Positions 1-7,721 of a DNA stretch of 64,000 nt are shown here, piece after piece; position 1 is the first letter of the stretch, and every line of letters starts with the position of its first letter. The notes below the pieces were generated by a model. It was not told the origin of the DNA and did not search any database. It saw nothing but the letters and a program-made list of their open reading frames with translations. The translations under genes and the position numbers were made by a program. The stretch comes from Lacticaseibacillus brantae DSM 23927 (GTDB lineage: Bacteria > Bacillota > Bacilli > Lactobacillales > Lactobacillaceae), in NCBI RefSeq assembly GCF_001436115.1, contig NZ_AYZQ01000002.1, forward strand, positions 62,001-126,000, in the 5' to 3' direction.

Positions 1-795
1 GCGCAATGTCGTAACGTGCGACTAGTACAATTCTCACGTAATTTTGGTCATCAATTGGCGATTAGTGCCGGCATTCGGTATGCCAGTGGTGATGCTGTTG
101 TGGTCATGGATGCAGATTTGCAAGATCCGCCCAGCGTCATTCCGGCCATGATTGCACAATGGCAGGCAGGTTATGCGGTCGTCTATGGCAAGCGGCGCCA
201 CCGGGATGGTGAAACGTGGTTCAAGAAAGTGTCTGCCGCGGCCTTCTATCGATTGCTGCGAGCGATGACTAGCACGGATATTCCCGTTGATACCGGAGAC
301 TTTCGGCTGATGGACCGCAAAGTCGTTGATGTATTAAAACAATTCGATGAAACTGATCCATATGTTCGCGGGTTGGTCTCGTGGGTTGGCTTCAAACAAA
401 CCGGCGTGCTCTATGACCGGCAAGATCGCAACGCAGGTAAATCTAAATATCCGCTTAAGAAGATGCTCCATCTAGCACTCAATGGCATCACCAGTTTCTC
501 AACTATACCGTTGACGCTGGCATTATGGTTCAGTGGCCTAGCGCTGGGCATTAGCGTGTTATCAGTCCTTATTGCTGAGCTCACAGGCACACTTGGTGCC
601 ACAGTGTGGATTGTCGCTAGTTTGTTCTTCTTAGGTAGTGGCCTCTTCTTGAGTTTAGGCATCATTGGCAGTTACTTGGGGCGCGTCTTCAATCAATCGC
701 GTGAGCGGCCGTTATATATTGTGGCGCAGACACAGGGGTTTGCTCAGAATAAATTTCAACAGTACCAACAACAGCGGTTGCAGAATCAAGGCTGA
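1..795 (+). CDS. Glycosyltransferase family 2 (GtrB/DPM1-like), 5' end cut by the window
   Basis: Transfers a sugar from a nucleotide sugar, probably to undecaprenyl phosphate on the inner membrane face, for cell wall or polymer glycosylation. The frame is open to base 1, and the GTG at 16 is not a real start: the reading begins inside the GT-A fold with RNFGHQLAISAG and the metal/nucleotide motif DADLQDPP. About 60 N-terminal residues lie outside the window. Two C-terminal membrane helices (approximately bases 500-600 and 600-680) and the ending GSYLGRVFNQSRERP are typical of the GtrB/YkcC group. A strong terminator follows. The donor and acceptor cannot be read from sequence. Confidence 0.9.
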   Translation, partial: AQCRNVRLVQFSRNFGHQLAISAGIRYASGDAVVVMDADLQDPPSVIPAMIAQWQAGYAVVYGKRRHRDGETWFKKVSAAAFYRLLRAMTSTDIPVDTGDFRLMDRKVVDVLKQFDETDPYVRGLVSWVGFKQTGVLYDRQDRNAGKSKYPLKKMLHLALNGITSFSTIPLTLALWFSGLALGISVLSVLIAELTGTLGATVWIVASLFFLGSGLFLSLGIIGSYLGRVFNQSRERPLYIVAQTQGFAQNKFQQYQQQRLQNQG

Positions 796-817
796 TTAGC
801 CCGTTTAAAGCTAGAAA

Positions 818-852
818 ACAAGCCCGATGACTCAGTCATCGGGCTTGTTTCA
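818..852 (+). terminator. Rho-independent terminator after the GT2 gene
   Basis: The arms ACAAGCCCGATGA and TCATCGGGCTTGT pair perfectly around a 5-base loop, then T residues follow. It starts 22 bp after the glycosyltransferase stop. Confidence 0.85.
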
Positions 853-941
853 TTGTGGATCACAGTTGCAACCACACTTTTCTTGAATTTTCTTGTGATT
901 ATCGGTACATTGACAGAAAAGAGAGTTCAGGAGGGATGGGC

Positions 942-1235
942 ATGGCCATGGACGAAGACATTACCCGGTATCAGAAAACAGAAGGCGCTAATGAAATTAT
1001 GGATAAGGGTTATCTCACCGAGCGTGACCTGCCAGCAATGATGGACAGCGATTGGGCTGACCGTTTGTTGATTCAAATTAATGACGAATTGCGCCTGCGC
1101 AGTTTAAGCGAACGCGCAGTTTTGCAGAAGTTTAATTATTATATGGGGACGGGTGTGATTATTTATAACCCAGCCCAAATCGATGAAGCGCAAGCCAAGA
1201 CGTTACTGCAACATGCCTTGGGCTTCAAAAAGTAG
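942..1235 (+). CDS. Hypothetical protein, 97 aa
   Basis: I do not recognise a family. The frame is open from 855, but AGGAGGG at 929-935 abuts the ATG at 936 and sits 6 bases before the ATG at 942, so 942 is chosen. The protein is soluble, acidic at the start (MAMDEDITRY), has a charged helix-like middle (DELRLRSLSERAVLQKF) and no signal peptide. The next small gene begins 8 bases after its stop, so the two are probably one transcript. The function is unknown. Confidence 0.7.
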   Translation: MAMDEDITRYQKTEGANEIMDKGYLTERDLPAMMDSDWADRLLIQINDELRLRSLSERAVLQKFNYYMGTGVIIYNPAQIDEAQAKTLLQHALGFKK

Positions 1236-1243
1236 GTGACAAC

Positions 1244-1621
1244 ATGACAATGACAGTATATGACGTCTTACGAACAATTAAGACAGATTCGGATACATAT
1301 TTCGATCACATCCAGATTGAAGGGAAGGAATTTCCCGTTGATCATCGCGCTTTGGTTGAAATCATGGAAGCCAAAACCATCACCGAGGTGGAAGACTTGG
1401 CCACAGTCGATATTCCAACAAATACCGCCCGCTTTCTGCGGATACCCGTCTCATTCTTGGAAGATGAGGATATGTTAGCTTACGGGGATGAACTCGAAGA
1501 ATACCATACGTTGGTGGAGACGTTAGAAGGTTTGTTAGAAGATGGCTTACTGGCTGATCCAGTCCATCAGTTTATGGTCACACAAGATGAGCGATTGGTG
1601 ATTAATGATGATTTAGTTTAA
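1244..1621 (+). CDS. Hypothetical acidic protein, 125 aa
   Basis: No family recognised. The protein is strongly acidic with no membrane segment, and has a clear run FLEDEDMLAYGDELEEYH near its middle. It starts 8 bases after the preceding small gene, with only a weak AGGTGA ribosome site, so translational coupling is likely. Its stop overlaps the stop of the convergent oxidoreductase gene by four bases (1618-1621), so no separate terminator fits between them. It may be a partner of the 97-aa protein before it; this is inference from spacing only. Confidence 0.7.
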   Translation: MTMTVYDVLRTIKTDSDTYFDHIQIEGKEFPVDHRALVEIMEAKTITEVEDLATVDIPTNTARFLRIPVSFLEDEDMLAYGDELEEYHTLVETLEGLLEDGLLADPVHQFMVTQDERLVINDDLV

Positions 1622-2607
1622 TGCGGCAATGTGATAACAATTTTGCCGACTTGGTGCCCCTGTTCAAGAAGGGTGGCCGCGGCGGTCATGTTATCGAGGG
1701 TTAAGCCCTCGTACACTTTAGTGACAGGCGACTGCAAGTTCAGATGGCCGACTAATTGGCTAATCTGAGCCAAGATTTGGCCCTGAGTCGCAATCCGGTC
1801 GTCAAAGTCGCTTTTGGCGAACATGTATTCAAAATCGAGACTTGCAGCTTTGGCTTTGATGCTTGATAAATCGATGTTTGGTGTGGGCCCAACAATCGTG
1901 CCGACATGACCAAATGGTTTGATTAAACTACCGGCTGCAAGGCTATACGGTTCCGGTGAATACAAGATCGCAATGCCGTCAACGGAATCAAAGCCCGCTG
2001 CATGGACGCTGGCCACTAGGTCATCATGATAATCAATGGCCGAGCTTACGCCATGGTTGAGCAGCCATTGGTGGTTTTTGGGACTTGCAGTGGCCAACAC
2101 GGTTAGCCCACTCCAAGCGGCCAACTGAGTGAGGACAGAGCCGACCCCACCGGCGCCGTTAATCACCAGCAATGATTGACCGGCGTTAGCATTTGCTTCG
2201 GGGACAAAGCCCATTTTCTCGAATAACAGCTCCCAGGCAGTCAGACTGACAAGCGGGAGAGCCGCAATTTCGGCGACATCAAATCCCTCAGGCGCTTTAG
2301 CAACGAGTCGGGCGTCAACAGCCTGATAGGCTTGGTTGCTGCCGGGACGAGTGGTCGTGCCAGCATAAAAAACGCGTTCGCCAGGTTTGAAATTTGTCAC
2401 CCGCGCTCCGACTGCGCGAATGATGCCGACTGCATCGTAACCGAGAATTGTGGCGGCAGTAAGGCCTTCGTGGCGTTTGAGATCGACCGGGTTGAGTGAA
2501 ACGGCCTCAACCCTTACAATAAGGTCAAACGGTAACGGTTCAGGAATGGCAATTTCACTTTCGATAAACCCAGCATGTGGCTGGGCAACGATGGCGCGAT
2601 TGGACAT
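1618..2607 (-). CDS. Zinc-independent MDR oxidoreductase (quinone reductase/alcohol dehydrogenase-like)
   Basis: A medium-chain dehydrogenase/reductase, 329 aa, expected to reduce quinones or activated double bonds with NADPH. The N-terminal GroES-like fold carries VSLNPVDLKRHEG, typical of the zinc-less quinone oxidoreductase branch, and the Rossmann domain shows INGAGGVGSVLTQLA. The Cys/His ligands of structural zinc ADHs are absent. The frame can be extended to a TTG at 2616, but the ATG at 2607 has AAAGG upstream at a better distance and is preferred. It is divergent from the small membrane protein at 2648. The substrate is unknown. Confidence 0.85.
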   Translation of the reverse strand: MSNRAIVAQPHAGFIESEIAIPEPLPFDLIVRVEAVSLNPVDLKRHEGLTAATILGYDAVGIIRAVGARVTNFKPGERVFYAGTTTRPGSNQAYQAVDARLVAKAPEGFDVAEIAALPLVSLTAWELLFEKMGFVPEANANAGQSLLVINGAGGVGSVLTQLAAWSGLTVLATASPKNHQWLLNHGVSSAIDYHDDLVASVHAAGFDSVDGIAILYSPEPYSLAAGSLIKPFGHVGTIVGPTPNIDLSSIKAKAASLDFEYMFAKSDFDDRIATQGQILAQISQLVGHLNLQSPVTKVYEGLTLDNMTAAATLLEQGHQVGKIVITLPH

Positions 2608-2647
2608 AAGAATCAACCTTTCTTAGATGAAAATTCAGGGGGACAAC

Positions 2648-3031
2648 ATGAAACTGACGCGCGGACAATCAATTGGACTCATCACTATTTTACTCATCGG
2701 AGCAGTGGCATTCACTTCCGCTGCCTGGTTTATTTTGAAACCAGCTTCGGTCATCGGCAAACTGAGCACGGTGAGTTTCGGGATTAGTCTAATGGTCGGA
2801 TTAATTGCATTGGCATGGTACGACGGGGTCGTCCGCACGCGAATGGGGCGGTTCTGCTTTGACGTGATTGGCGGAATCATCCTGGCTTATTGGGTTCAGT
2901 TCTACATTATTGGTGCTACACCAGACCTGCAATACATGGTTCCGGCAGCTGGCTTAGTCCTCCTCGTCAGTCTAATCTTCAGCTTTCGAAAGTCAAACGC
3001 GCAACGCGCAAAACAACTTAATCAACACTAA
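2648..3031 (+). CDS. Small integral membrane protein, 127 aa
   Basis: Four hydrophobic segments (ITILLIGAVAFTSAAWFIL, then around residues 45-65, 75-95 and 100-120) predict a four-helix membrane protein. The C-terminus is basic (FRKSNAQRAKQ), consistent with a cytoplasmic tail. AGGGGG ends 6 bases before the ATG at 2648, so the upstream ATG at 2627 is rejected. It is divergent from the MDR oxidoreductase, and the pair may share a promoter region of about 40 bp. No family is recognised and no function is assigned. Confidence 0.75.
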   Translation: MKLTRGQSIGLITILLIGAVAFTSAAWFILKPASVIGKLSTVSFGISLMVGLIALAWYDGVVRTRMGRFCFDVIGGIILAYWVQFYIIGATPDLQYMVPAAGLVLLVSLIFSFRKSNAQRAKQLNQH

Positions 3032-3046
3032 TTTTGTGACAAAAGA

Positions 3047-3087
3047 GGCTGTGACCACCAACTCAGGTGTGTCACAGCCCCTTTTTA
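3047..3087. terminator. Bidirectional terminator between convergent genes
   Basis: GGCTGTGAC and GTCACAGCC form the stem, with a T-run on the + side. It lies between the membrane protein (stop 3031) and the MFS gene (stop 3085 on the minus strand). Its TGTGAC/GTCACA arms recur in other terminators of this window. Confidence 0.8.
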
Positions 3088-4512
3088 TGCTCGGCGTTGC
3101 GTTAAATAGCGCCGCGCGGTCAAGATGAAGGCAACAATCGCGATCGCGGTCGCGACCCAGAAGACAGTGTGCATGGCATCAATGAACAGTTGTGGGTCAG
3201 AAGCCTGATAGGAGGTCACCGTTTTGCCCGCCTGGGCGCTCATCCGTCCGAATAAGATCGTGGTTGCAGCAGAAATCCCCACAACCATCCCTAAATTCCG
3301 CGCCAAGGCATTCATGCCGCCTGCGACTCCCAGATGCTGCGGTTCAACACTACTCATGACGATGGTATTGTTAGGGGCTTGGAACATCCCATTGCCGACC
3401 CCGACAGCGCCAATCGCAAGCATGATGAACCACCAGCTGGTGTGTAAATCAAGCACGGCGTAAGCCACTTGGCTCAAGGTAATGATTCCCAAGCCGGCTA
3501 GGGTGAGGCCATAAGGCCCAATGCGATCGGCGATACTCCCGGCGATTGGGGCGACGACAACTTGAACGAGTGGGAAAATCATCAGAATGTAGCCGGCATA
3601 GTTTGGTGCCAGGCCACGCGCATTTTGGAGGTAGAAAGGCGAAAGCACATTGAAAAAGAAATTCGTCACGAAAATCAAGAACGCTGTAATAAGACTAATC
3701 GTGAACTCGTGATTCTTGAACAAACTCAAAACCAGTAGAGGGTTCTCGGCGTGATTTTCGATGCGGACAAATAGCAATAAGGATAGAATGGCAAGGACAA
3801 ACAGGCCTAAAATATACCAAGTGGTGAACCCAACGACTTGGCCAATAAAAATCCCTAAGAATAATGGCACGATAAACATCACCGACGCTAAGAAACCACG
3901 CCAATCAATTGGCGCATGTGATTTTAAAACGTCTTTTGGCAGGATGTAATGTTGCAAGATAATAGTGATCAACCCAACTGGAACGTTGATCCAGAAAATA
4001 TAGCCCCAAGGCAAGTGAGCCAAGAGAATCCCACCAATCCCGGGACCGGCAATGCTCCCGACGGCAACGAATGAACCAATGAGTCCAAGGGCCCGCCCAC
4101 GTTCAGCCATGGGGAAGACTTCAGTGATAATCCCGTTATTGTTGGACATCGTCATTGCCGCGCCTACAGCTTGGACGATGCGGGCCAGAATCAAGAACCA
4201 GAAACTGACACTGAAACCAGCCATGAAGGACCCCAACACGAACAATAAGCTTCCGAATTTAAAAATCCGAATCTTACCAATGCTGTCACCAAGCTTACCA
4301 AAGAGCAACAATAGTGCACAGATAACAATGAGGTACACGGAAGCAACCCATTCGGCTTCATTCATGGAAATATGAAGGTCGTTGACCATGACGGGCAGGG
4401 CAATATTGACGATTGAACCATCAAGTGTCGACATGATGGTAAATAACCCGATGGCTGTTATAATCCACCATCGACGACTTTGGACTTTTGGATCATCAAC
4501 ATAATTAAGCAT
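3085..4512 (-). CDS. MFS drug:H+ antiporter, DHA2 (EmrB/QacA) family
   Basis: A 475-residue exporter expected to have 14 membrane helices. Helix 1 begins IGLFTIMSTLDGSIVNIALP, the usual start of EmrB/QacA-type transporters, and the loop 2-3 motif LGDSIGKIRIF is present. Helix 5 carries motif C, here GPGIGGILL. It is monocistronic between two terminators. Its promoter is clear: TTGACA and TATACT with 16 bases between them, followed by an AGAGG ribosome site before ATG 4512. A close paralogue lies at 27563-28990. The substrates are unknown; drug, dye or organic anion efflux is the family expectation. Confidence 0.9.
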   Translation of the reverse strand: MLNYVDDPKVQSRRWWIITAIGLFTIMSTLDGSIVNIALPVMVNDLHISMNEAEWVASVYLIVICALLLLFGKLGDSIGKIRIFKFGSLLFVLGSFMAGFSVSFWFLILARIVQAVGAAMTMSNNNGIITEVFPMAERGRALGLIGSFVAVGSIAGPGIGGILLAHLPWGYIFWINVPVGLITIILQHYILPKDVLKSHAPIDWRGFLASVMFIVPLFLGIFIGQVVGFTTWYILGLFVLAILSLLLFVRIENHAENPLLVLSLFKNHEFTISLITAFLIFVTNFFFNVLSPFYLQNARGLAPNYAGYILMIFPLVQVVVAPIAGSIADRIGPYGLTLAGLGIITLSQVAYAVLDLHTSWWFIMLAIGAVGVGNGMFQAPNNTIVMSSVEPQHLGVAGGMNALARNLGMVVGISAATTILFGRMSAQAGKTVTSYQASDPQLFIDAMHTVFWVATAIAIVAFILTARRYLTQRRA

Positions 4513-4554
4513 GTTGGGCCTCTTTTCGTTTAAATACGGAGCGCAATAGATAAA

Positions 4555-4582
4555 AGTATAGACTTAATCCAATTGATGTCAA
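4555..4582 (-). promoter_or_regulatory. Sigma-A-type promoter of the DHA2 exporter
   Basis: On the minus strand, TTGACA (4577-4582) and TATACT (4555-4560) are separated by 16 bp. The -35 box lies in a small palindrome (AATTGA-TG-TCAATT), which could be an operator. Confidence 0.7.
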
Positions 4583-4590
4583 TTTTGGGC

Positions 4591-4635
4591 CATCAAAAAA
4601 GCCTGTGACAAACGCGATGTCACAGGCTTTTGATG
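4591..4635 (-). terminator. Terminator of the PerM-type transporter operon
   Basis: The long stem AAAAGCCTGTGAC/GTCACAGGCTTTT is flanked by CATCA/TGATG. On the minus strand it ends in a T-run directly after the stop at 4639. Confidence 0.85.
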
Positions 4636-4638
4636 TGG

Positions 4639-5109
4639 TTATTGCACCTCTTGGACTTTAATGGCGACAGTGTCAGGAATAACTTCTTTGAGGGCGGCAA
4701 GCATCCCTTCAAGGTTGCTCTTAAATGTCAAACGCACATACCGTCGCGGTGAAACCGAGAAAGTCGCGATCACGACTTGTTTACCGTTAGGCATCGTCAG
4801 CGGTGTGAGGTTAATTTCGGCCAAACTGGTGTAAGGAATGACCCGTTGGAAAATACCCGTCGCAATCAAGCGGTCGCGACCTAAGCCCCCGATGCCTGCC
4901 ATCACTGACAAGAGCACAAAGATGGCGATGAAAATAACGTATGGCCAGTTCACGATGCGGCTGGTTACAAACCACATGAGCAGAATTAGGCCCCAAAAGA
5001 GTTGCGGATAACTGTAATTAGCCTGATATTCAACTTTACTTTGCCAGTAGACATAGTATCCGGCCATCCCAATCAGGACGATATCTAAGACGATTAAGAA
5101 GATATTCAT
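4639..5109 (-). CDS. Membrane protein with PH-like C-terminal half, 156 aa
   Basis: The N-terminal half has three hydrophobic segments (residues about 2-20, 35-50 and 55-75). The C-terminal half is soluble and reads like the small beta-rich domains found in YdjZ/DUF-type membrane proteins (IFQRVIPYTSLAEINLTPL, then RRYVRLTFKS). I cannot name the family with confidence. Its start overlaps the stop of the upstream transporter gene by four bases (ATGA), so the two are translationally coupled and very likely act together or are co-regulated. A strong terminator follows. Confidence 0.7.
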   Translation of the reverse strand: MNIFLIVLDIVLIGMAGYYVYWQSKVEYQANYSYPQLFWGLILLMWFVTSRIVNWPYVIFIAIFVLLSVMAGIGGLGRDRLIATGIFQRVIPYTSLAEINLTPLTMPNGKQVVIATFSVSPRRYVRLTFKSNLEGMLAALKEVIPDTVAIKVQEVQ

Positions 5110-6275
5110 TGTTGTGGCGCCTCCGTTTTATCTTTTTCCGCTGGTGGTGTCTCTGGTTCCTGGTACAAGCCAGAGACTTGTTGATACCAAACGAAAATCC
5201 GTGTAACGACAATTTTGATGACAGCAAATCCAGGAATCCCAAGGATCACCCCGACTAAGCCAAATAAATTGCCGGCAGTCAGTAAGACGATGACGATGGT
5301 GACCGGGTGCATTTCGAGCTTGCTACCCATGACGAACGGTGAAATGACTTGCGTTTCAAGAAGCCACTCAATGAAGAAGACTAAGATAACTTCAAAGAAC
5401 ATCTGTGGTGAGGTTGTTAAGCCAATAATGAGTGCTGGCACCATTGCTAAAGCTGAGCCCAGATAAGGAATCAGATTCAGCGGCCCGGCCAGTAACCCTA
5501 AGAGCAAGCCGAACTTCAAACCAATGATACTATAGCCAATCATAAACATAATCGCAACTGCCATGGCAACAGTGATTTGACCTTGAACATAGGAGCCGAC
5601 TTTAGTGTTCATTTCGGTCAACATTTCACCGATGCCAGTGCGCAGTTTCACGGGGAAAAGTTTAATCAGGCTTGGGGTGAAGTGGGCCCCGTCCTTAAGC
5701 ATGAAGAACAAGATAATCGGGGCTGTGGCGACGGTCACGACAACGTTACCGACGATACCAATAACATTCTGGATGGAACTGACGGTGCCAGTAAGCAATG
5801 ATCCCTGTTTGCCTTGAAAGGCAGAGGTAATCTCAGCACCTAATTGATTAAGTTCTTTTTGTGAGATTAAAGTTTGTTTGGCGTTCAAATCGGAGAGCCA
5901 AGTGGTGAATTCTTTCCAATAAGTTGGCCAAGTTTGCATGATATTCGTGACTTGCCCTTCAATAGCAGGAATAAAGCGGAGGATCCCCCATACGAGCAGT
6001 GCGAACAAAAGGAGGAATACTCCGCCAATCGCCCAACCGCGCTTGATTTTGTGACGCTCAAGCCAATCAATAATGGGCACGGTCAAATAGTAGAGAATCC
6101 CGGCCAAAATAAATGGTGGTGCGACAATACCGAAGAAGTCGAGCACTGGCTGAAAGACCCAGGCAATTTTGGTGAAGAGCAGAATTGCCAGTAAGGCCAG
6201 AATAATATCGACCATAGCGATTGCAAATTTATTATTAAGAAAACGGCGGTAAAACCAAGTGCGTTTATTGTCCAT
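5106..6275 (-). CDS. AI-2E/PerM family transporter (UPF0118)
   Basis: A 389-residue polytopic protein of the PerM/YdbI/TqsA family. Members export small solutes or act as Na+/H+ antiporters; the name comes from TqsA's effect on autoinducer 2, so no role in signalling can be inferred here. The hallmark AGPLNLIPYLGSALAMVPA is present about two thirds along, between long hydrophobic helices, and an IPGFAVIKI segment lies near the end. A GTG at 6284 is in frame, but GAGGTG ends 6 bases before the ATG at 6275, which is preferred. It is the first gene of a two-gene operon. Confidence 0.88.
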   Translation of the reverse strand: MDNKRTWFYRRFLNNKFAIAMVDIILALLAILLFTKIAWVFQPVLDFFGIVAPPFILAGILYYLTVPIIDWLERHKIKRGWAIGGVFLLLFALLVWGILRFIPAIEGQVTNIMQTWPTYWKEFTTWLSDLNAKQTLISQKELNQLGAEITSAFQGKQGSLLTGTVSSIQNVIGIVGNVVVTVATAPIILFFMLKDGAHFTPSLIKLFPVKLRTGIGEMLTEMNTKVGSYVQGQITVAMAVAIMFMIGYSIIGLKFGLLLGLLAGPLNLIPYLGSALAMVPALIIGLTTSPQMFFEVILVFFIEWLLETQVISPFVMGSKLEMHPVTIVIVLLTAGNLFGLVGVILGIPGFAVIKIVVTRIFVWYQQVSGLYQEPETPPAEKDKTEAPQQ

Positions 6276-6393
6276 TGTTGTCACCTCATTATATCGGTTG
6301 TCTTCATCATAACCGAATGGCGCGGGATTTACGAATCGGGCGGACGGCCGATTATTGTAAGCGAAATGTTTACAAATGGGTTAGATTGAGCGT

Positions 6394-6447
6394 TTTGTAA
6401 AGGTAATGTATACATTACCTTTACAAACTCAAAAATCAGTGTATAAT
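6394..6447 (+). promoter_or_regulatory. 34-bp perfect palindrome overlapping a promoter
   Basis: Bases 6394-6427 form a perfect inverted repeat whose half is TTTGTAAAGGTAATGTA. Its right end provides the -35 box TTTACA (6420-6425); TATAAT lies at 6442-6447 after 16 bases. A further TTTACAAA half-site lies at about 6369-6376. The layout is that of a repressor operator. Which protein binds cannot be told; the divergent PerM operon may share it. Confidence 0.8.
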
Positions 6448-6481
6448 TGTTGCTATCTTGACGAAAAGGGAGTGACAGCTG

Positions 6482-6673
6482 ATGACTTTATTACACGGTT
6501 TAAAGTGGACATTAGTTAGTTTCATCGTGATCACATTCGCGCTGTTACTAACCAATCTCGCCACATTCGGAATCTTGATGTTGGTCCTCGATGCCATCTT
6601 TGCTGGGGTTTACCTCATGTATAAGAATGATCTCGATCGCCGCCAAATGCACAAGATGAACCTTATCCGGTAA
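6482..6673 (+). CDS. Small two-helix membrane protein, 63 aa
   Basis: It contains two hydrophobic helices (VSFIVITFALLLTNLATFGI and ILMLVLDAIFAGVYLMY) and a basic tail (DRRQMHKMNLIR). The ribosome site AAGGGAG lies 8-10 bases before ATG 6482. It has a dedicated promoter under a perfect 34-bp palindrome and its own terminator 8 bp after the stop, so it is a single-gene, tightly controlled unit. No family is recognised. Small membrane proteins with such control often answer to envelope or drug stress, but that is inference only. Confidence 0.75.
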   Translation: MTLLHGLKWTLVSFIVITFALLLTNLATFGILMLVLDAIFAGVYLMYKNDLDRRQMHKMNLIR

Positions 6674-6680
6674 AGGAACC

Positions 6681-6725
6681 AAAAGGGGTTGTGACAAAAC
6701 GTAGTTTTGTCACAACCCCTTTTTG
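6681..6725 (+). terminator. Terminator after the 63-aa membrane protein
   Basis: A perfect 18-bp stem with arms AAAAGGGGTTGTGACAAA and TTTGTCACAACCCCTTTT. The same stem, with the loop sequence reversed, occurs at 10031. Confidence 0.85.
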
Positions 6726-6981
6726 AATTTCCGAAAAAACTAGACTAATCGCGTTCCCAAAGACTGAGACTTCCTGTTAACAAGAAGTGTGAACACTCGC
6801 GCTCAGCAACCGAGCCCCAACACAGCTTTGCTGACTTGGCATCCTCGCCAAGGGCAAAGCAAGTTGGGCACAGGTTGTTGCGAGTTTGAACACGTTATGG
6901 GATTGATTCAAAAACCTAGGTTTGGGCTTTATCTTCAATCCTTGTTAATCCTCATTCTCAAAGCGTCTTTTGTCACAGCTT
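6681..6981 (+). repeat. Dispersed terminator-linked repeat, copy A, with a 160-bp internal insertion
   Basis: Starts with a terminator hairpin (GGGGTTGTGACAAAAC, then GTTTTGTCACAACCCC, 6681-6725). A conserved tail resembles copies at 10031-10162 and 22481-22587 and ends CAAAGCGTCTTTTGTCACAGCT. Relative to copy B, about 160 bp (6781-6940) are inserted between CCTGTTAA and CCTTGTTAA. The insert folds into nested stems: CCCAAC/GTTGGG, CTTTGC/GCAAAG and CTTGGC/GCCAAG. No gene is seen in this stretch; the short frame at 6789-7004 has no ribosome site. Confidence 0.75.
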
Positions 6982-7019
6982 ATTTTTTGCGGAAATCGCG
7001 CTGAAACCGCGGGAAACCG

Positions 7020-7048
7020 TTGCAAACAAGCGTTCGCTTTGTTATGCT
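7020..7048 (+). promoter_or_regulatory. lexA promoter with LexA (SOS) box between -35 and -10
   Basis: TTGCAA (7020-7025) and TATGCT (7043-7048) are 17 bp apart. Between them, CAAAC-AAGC-GTTCG (7023-7036) differs by one base from the Firmicute LexA box CGAAC-N4-GTTCG. The position predicts autorepression by occlusion of RNA polymerase. Confidence 0.85.
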
Positions 7049-7091
7049 GGAATTAACAAAATTACGGACGAAGAAAAGGACGGTGCGCCCC

Positions 7092-7721
7092 ATGCCGACA
7101 CAAGCCAGTCAGAAACGTTGGAAAGAAATTCTTGAAACAATCAATACTTCAATTGAAGGCCGGGGTTACCCGCCCACTGTCCGCGAAATCGGGAAAGCGG
7201 TTGGGCTATCGTCTTCTAGTACTGTTGCTGCGTACCTTGAGAAGTTACTCACCGCCGGCTATATCGCTAAAGACCCGGCCAAGCCCCGGACACTGGAGTT
7301 GACCCGCGATGGGCGTGAGTTCATTGGAGTTGGCGAAGCTGCTGGTATCCCAATTGTTGGGACCGTTGCTGCGGGGACACCAATCACTGCGATTGAAAAC
7401 ATTGAAGACTATTTCCCACTCCCAGATGATTTGAACTATGCCTCTAAAGATTTATTCATGCTGCGGGTTCAAGGTGATTCCATGATCAAGATGGGTATTC
7501 TGAATGGTGATCAGATTATTGTTCGCCAGCAGAATGAAGCTGAAAATGGTCAAGTGGTGGTTGCCATGACTGAAGAGAGTGAAGCAACTGTTAAGCGCTT
7601 CTTTAAGGAAGACAATCGCGTGCGCCTGCATCCTGAAAATGACACGATGGAAGACATGTTCTTTGATTCAGTTGTGATTCTTGGCGTAGTCGTCAGTCTC
7701 TACCGGCCGGTGCTGCTCTAA
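7092..7721 (+). CDS. lexA: LexA repressor, SOS regulon
   Basis: The 209-residue repressor of the DNA damage response. The N-terminal winged helix has GYPPTVREIGKAVGLSSSSTV (recognition helix around residues 28-46). The self-cleavage site Ala94-Gly95 lies in VAAGTP; the catalytic pair is Ser130 (QGDSM) and Lys168 (TVKRFF). It is expected to be cleaved when RecA filaments form. ATG 7092 is 11 bases after AAAGGA; a GTG at 7083 is in frame but too close. The frame is open further upstream, but that part is leader and includes the SOS box. Its TAATG stop/start overlap couples it to a secreted nuclease. Confidence 0.97.
   Translation: MPTQASQKRWKEILETINTSIEGRGYPPTVREIGKAVGLSSSSTVAAYLEKLLTAGYIAKDPAKPRTLELTRDGREFIGVGEAAGIPIVGTVAAGTPITAIENIEDYFPLPDDLNYASKDLFMLRVQGDSMIKMGILNGDQIIVRQQNEAENGQVVVAMTEESEATVKRFFKEDNRVRLHPENDTMEDMFFDSVVILGVVVSLYRPVLL

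Noticed and set aside
5106-6275. The AI-2E family name as evidence of quorum sensing
   Set aside because: The family name is historical; most members are solute exporters or antiporters and no luxS or lsr genes are present in this window.
6789-7004. A 71-codon frame in the gap before lexA
   Set aside because: No ribosome site; it runs through the stem-rich insertion and the repeat tail and gives a low-complexity mixture with no family resemblance.
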